Source of the DNA: Aureimonas sp. SK2
Lineage (GTDB): Bacteria > Pseudomonadota > Alphaproteobacteria > Rhizobiales > Rhizobiaceae
NCBI RefSeq assembly: GCF_029813115.1
Contig: NZ_JAPZDS010000001.1
Span: forward strand, 124,001-188,000
Length of the DNA: 64,000 nt
Reading direction: 5' to 3'
The position numbers were made by a program, and so were the translations under genes. Below, in pieces: positions 62,903 to 64,000 of the stretch (position 1 is its first letter; the number at the start of each line of letters is the position of its first letter). The notes under the pieces are model-generated. The model ran no database searches and was not told where the DNA came from. It worked only from the letters and a program-made list of their open reading frames with translations.

Positions 62903-63535
62903 ATGATCGCCTCGTTCAGCGAAGAGCGGTTTCCCTTGCGCGTCGCCTTCGGCACGACGGGCGGGCCGGAGCGGCGGACGGACATCGTGCGCCTGTCGAG
63001 CGGCTACGAGAACCGCAATCAGCGCACGCGCCATTCCTGGCGGCGCTACGATGCGGGCTCGGGCGTGCGCAGCGTCGAGGACCTTGTCACGGTGCTCCAC
63101 TTCTTCGAGGCACGGCGCGGGCGGCTCGTCGGTTTCCGTTTTCGCGACCCGTTCGACGCGTCTTCGGCGGTCGGCGGTGCGACGCCCTCGGCCGGGGATC
63201 AGCCGCTCGGGGTCGGAGACGGCACGACGAAAGAGTTTTCGCTCGCCAAACGCTACGGCTCGGGCGCGGCTGAGTATCTGCGGCCGATCGAGAAGCCGGT
63301 GCCGGGGAGCGTGCGGGTCGGCGTGGACGGCGCGGCCGTCATGGCAGGGATCGTGATCGATGCGGCGAAGGGGACGGTGACGTTCGCCACCGCCCCGGCA
63401 GAAGGTGTCGTGCTCACGGCCGGGTTCGAGTTCGACGTGCCCGTGCGCTTCGACTTGGACCATCTCTCCATCAACGTCGCCGCCTTCGAGGCCGGCGACA
63501 TTCCCTCGATCCCGCTGGTGGAGATCCGGCCATGA
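62903..63535 (+). CDS. GTA gp12, DUF2460 distal tail protein
   Basis: 210 residues. DUF2460 blocks: FSEERFPLRVAFGTTGGPER, RTDIVRLSSGYENRNQRTRH, WRRYDAGSGVRSVEDLVTVL, FFEARRGRLVGFRFRDPFDA. It caps the tail tube near the base plate. Confidence 0.92.
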   Translation: MIASFSEERFPLRVAFGTTGGPERRTDIVRLSSGYENRNQRTRHSWRRYDAGSGVRSVEDLVTVLHFFEARRGRLVGFRFRDPFDASSAVGGATPSAGDQPLGVGDGTTKEFSLAKRYGSGAAEYLRPIEKPVPGSVRVGVDGAAVMAGIVIDAAKGTVTFATAPAEGVVLTAGFEFDVPVRFDLDHLSINVAAFEAGDIPSIPLVEIRP

Positions 63536-64000
63536 CCGGGATGTCGGACGCGTTTCGAGAGCGGCTGCGCCGGCCGGCGACGACGCTGGCGCAGGCCTGG
63601 CGCGTGAAGCGCACGGACGGGCGGGTGTTCGGCTTCACCGACCACGACGAGGACCTCACATTTGCGGGCACGACATTCTCGGCCCGGACGGGGTGGACGG
63701 CCGGCGAAGCGGAGGCGGCGCTGGGGCTGGCCGCCGGGACGCAAGGTGTCGAGGGCGCGCTTTCGTCGGAGGCTGTCTCGGGTGCGGACATCGCGGCTGG
63801 GCTCTTCGACGGCGCGAGCGTCGAGGTGTTCCGCGTCGATTGGCAGCGGCCGGAGCAGCATCTGCTCGTCGAGGTCGCGGACTTCGGCGAGATCACGCGG
63901 ACCGATACGGGGATGACGGTGGAACTCCGGGGACTTGCGGCGCGGCTCGACCGGCAACGCGGGCGGTTCTATCGCCGCCGCTGCGACGCGGCGCTCGGCG
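63532..64000 (+). CDS. GTA gp13, DUF2163 hub/peptidase-associated protein, 5' part only
   Basis: About 156 residues are present and the frame runs off the window. DUF2163 features: TLAQAWRVKRTDGRVFGFTD, HDEDLTFAGTTFSARTGWTA, EALSSEAVSGADI-like VEGALSSEAVSGADIAAGLF, FDGASVEVFRVDWQRPEQH, and cysteine RRRCDAALG. ATG overlaps the gp12 stop. Confidence 0.88.
   Translation, partial: MTGMSDAFRERLRRPATTLAQAWRVKRTDGRVFGFTDHDEDLTFAGTTFSARTGWTAGEAEAALGLAAGTQGVEGALSSEAVSGADIAAGLFDGASVEVFRVDWQRPEQHLLVEVADFGEITRTDTGMTVELRGLAARLDRQRGRFYRRRCDAALG

Noticed and set aside
54499-64000. Interpretation as an active prophage
   Set aside because: No integrase, repressor, replication or lysis gene at the left edge, host-like codon use, and RcGTA gene order all favour a GTA. 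The right edge is not visible, so the rejection is provisional.

Overview
The window is about 64 kb of high-GC DNA with tightly packed genes and strong GC preference at third codon positions. Gene content points to an alphaproteobacterium of the order Hyphomicrobiales (Rhizobiales). The evidence is the CtrA/ChpT/SciP cell-cycle set, EipA (DUF1134), RpoH, GANTC sites in the ctrA promoter region, DUF1127/DUF1491/DUF2336/DUF5330 proteins and a rhizobial-type gene transfer agent (GTA). A family such as Aurantimonadaceae would fit, but that is a guess from gene content only.

Layout. 1-5.4 kb: 3' end of purA, a proline-rich membrane protein, rpoH and rluD (converging with the former on a shared terminator), and a small membrane protein. 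5.46-8.84 kb: tRNA-Glu(CTC) followed by a scarred segment holding a frameshifted ORF, a DUF3597 remnant, an intact PAS-GGDEF-EAL protein and insertion-sequence debris. 8.84-14.95 kb: SpoU methyltransferase, coiled-coil membrane protein, then the cell-cycle block eipA / chpT / degenerate receiver / ctrA / FliJ-like / sciP. 14.95-21.1 kb: mnmA, an oxidoreductase, a membrane GGDEF-EAL protein, tRNA-Met, a DNA glycosylase and an EamA transporter. 21.2-25.0 kb (minus strand): a holdfast-anchor-like operon hfaA-hfaB-hfaD followed by an unusual outer-membrane barrel. 25.3-33.3 kb: a DUF2793 protein, anmK, a three-subunit molybdenum aldehyde oxidoreductase (paoABC-like), and the sugar kinases rbsK and kdgK. 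33.4-36.4 kb: ModE-like regulator and modABC. 36.4-43.3 kb: DUF1127 protein, MocR regulator, RND pump with adaptor, and divergent TetR/AcrR regulator. 43.3-54.4 kb: a DnaA-domain-IV protein plus DUF6456 protein (GafY/GafZ-like), SufE, a DivJ/PleC-like kinase operon, DUF2336, a pair of envelope proteins, a PBP1A-type enzyme and YcgN. 54.4-64 kb: GTA structural genes gp1 to gp13, running off the right edge.

The most coherent story is a GTA with its likely control machinery in the same window. The structural cluster has no integrase or replication genes. It carries terminator-like hairpins in its leader and between its genes. About 10 kb upstream lies a gene pair matching GafY and GafZ, which in Caulobacter activate GTA transcription and allow terminator read-through. 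The CtrA phosphorelay, known to influence GTA in related bacteria, is also here. A second theme is molybdenum: paoABC-like genes close to modABC, whose promoter carries a clear ModE-type palindrome.

Limits: all calls come from reading sequence and translations. No alignment, structure prediction or database search was run. Family names rest on recognised motifs and gene order.
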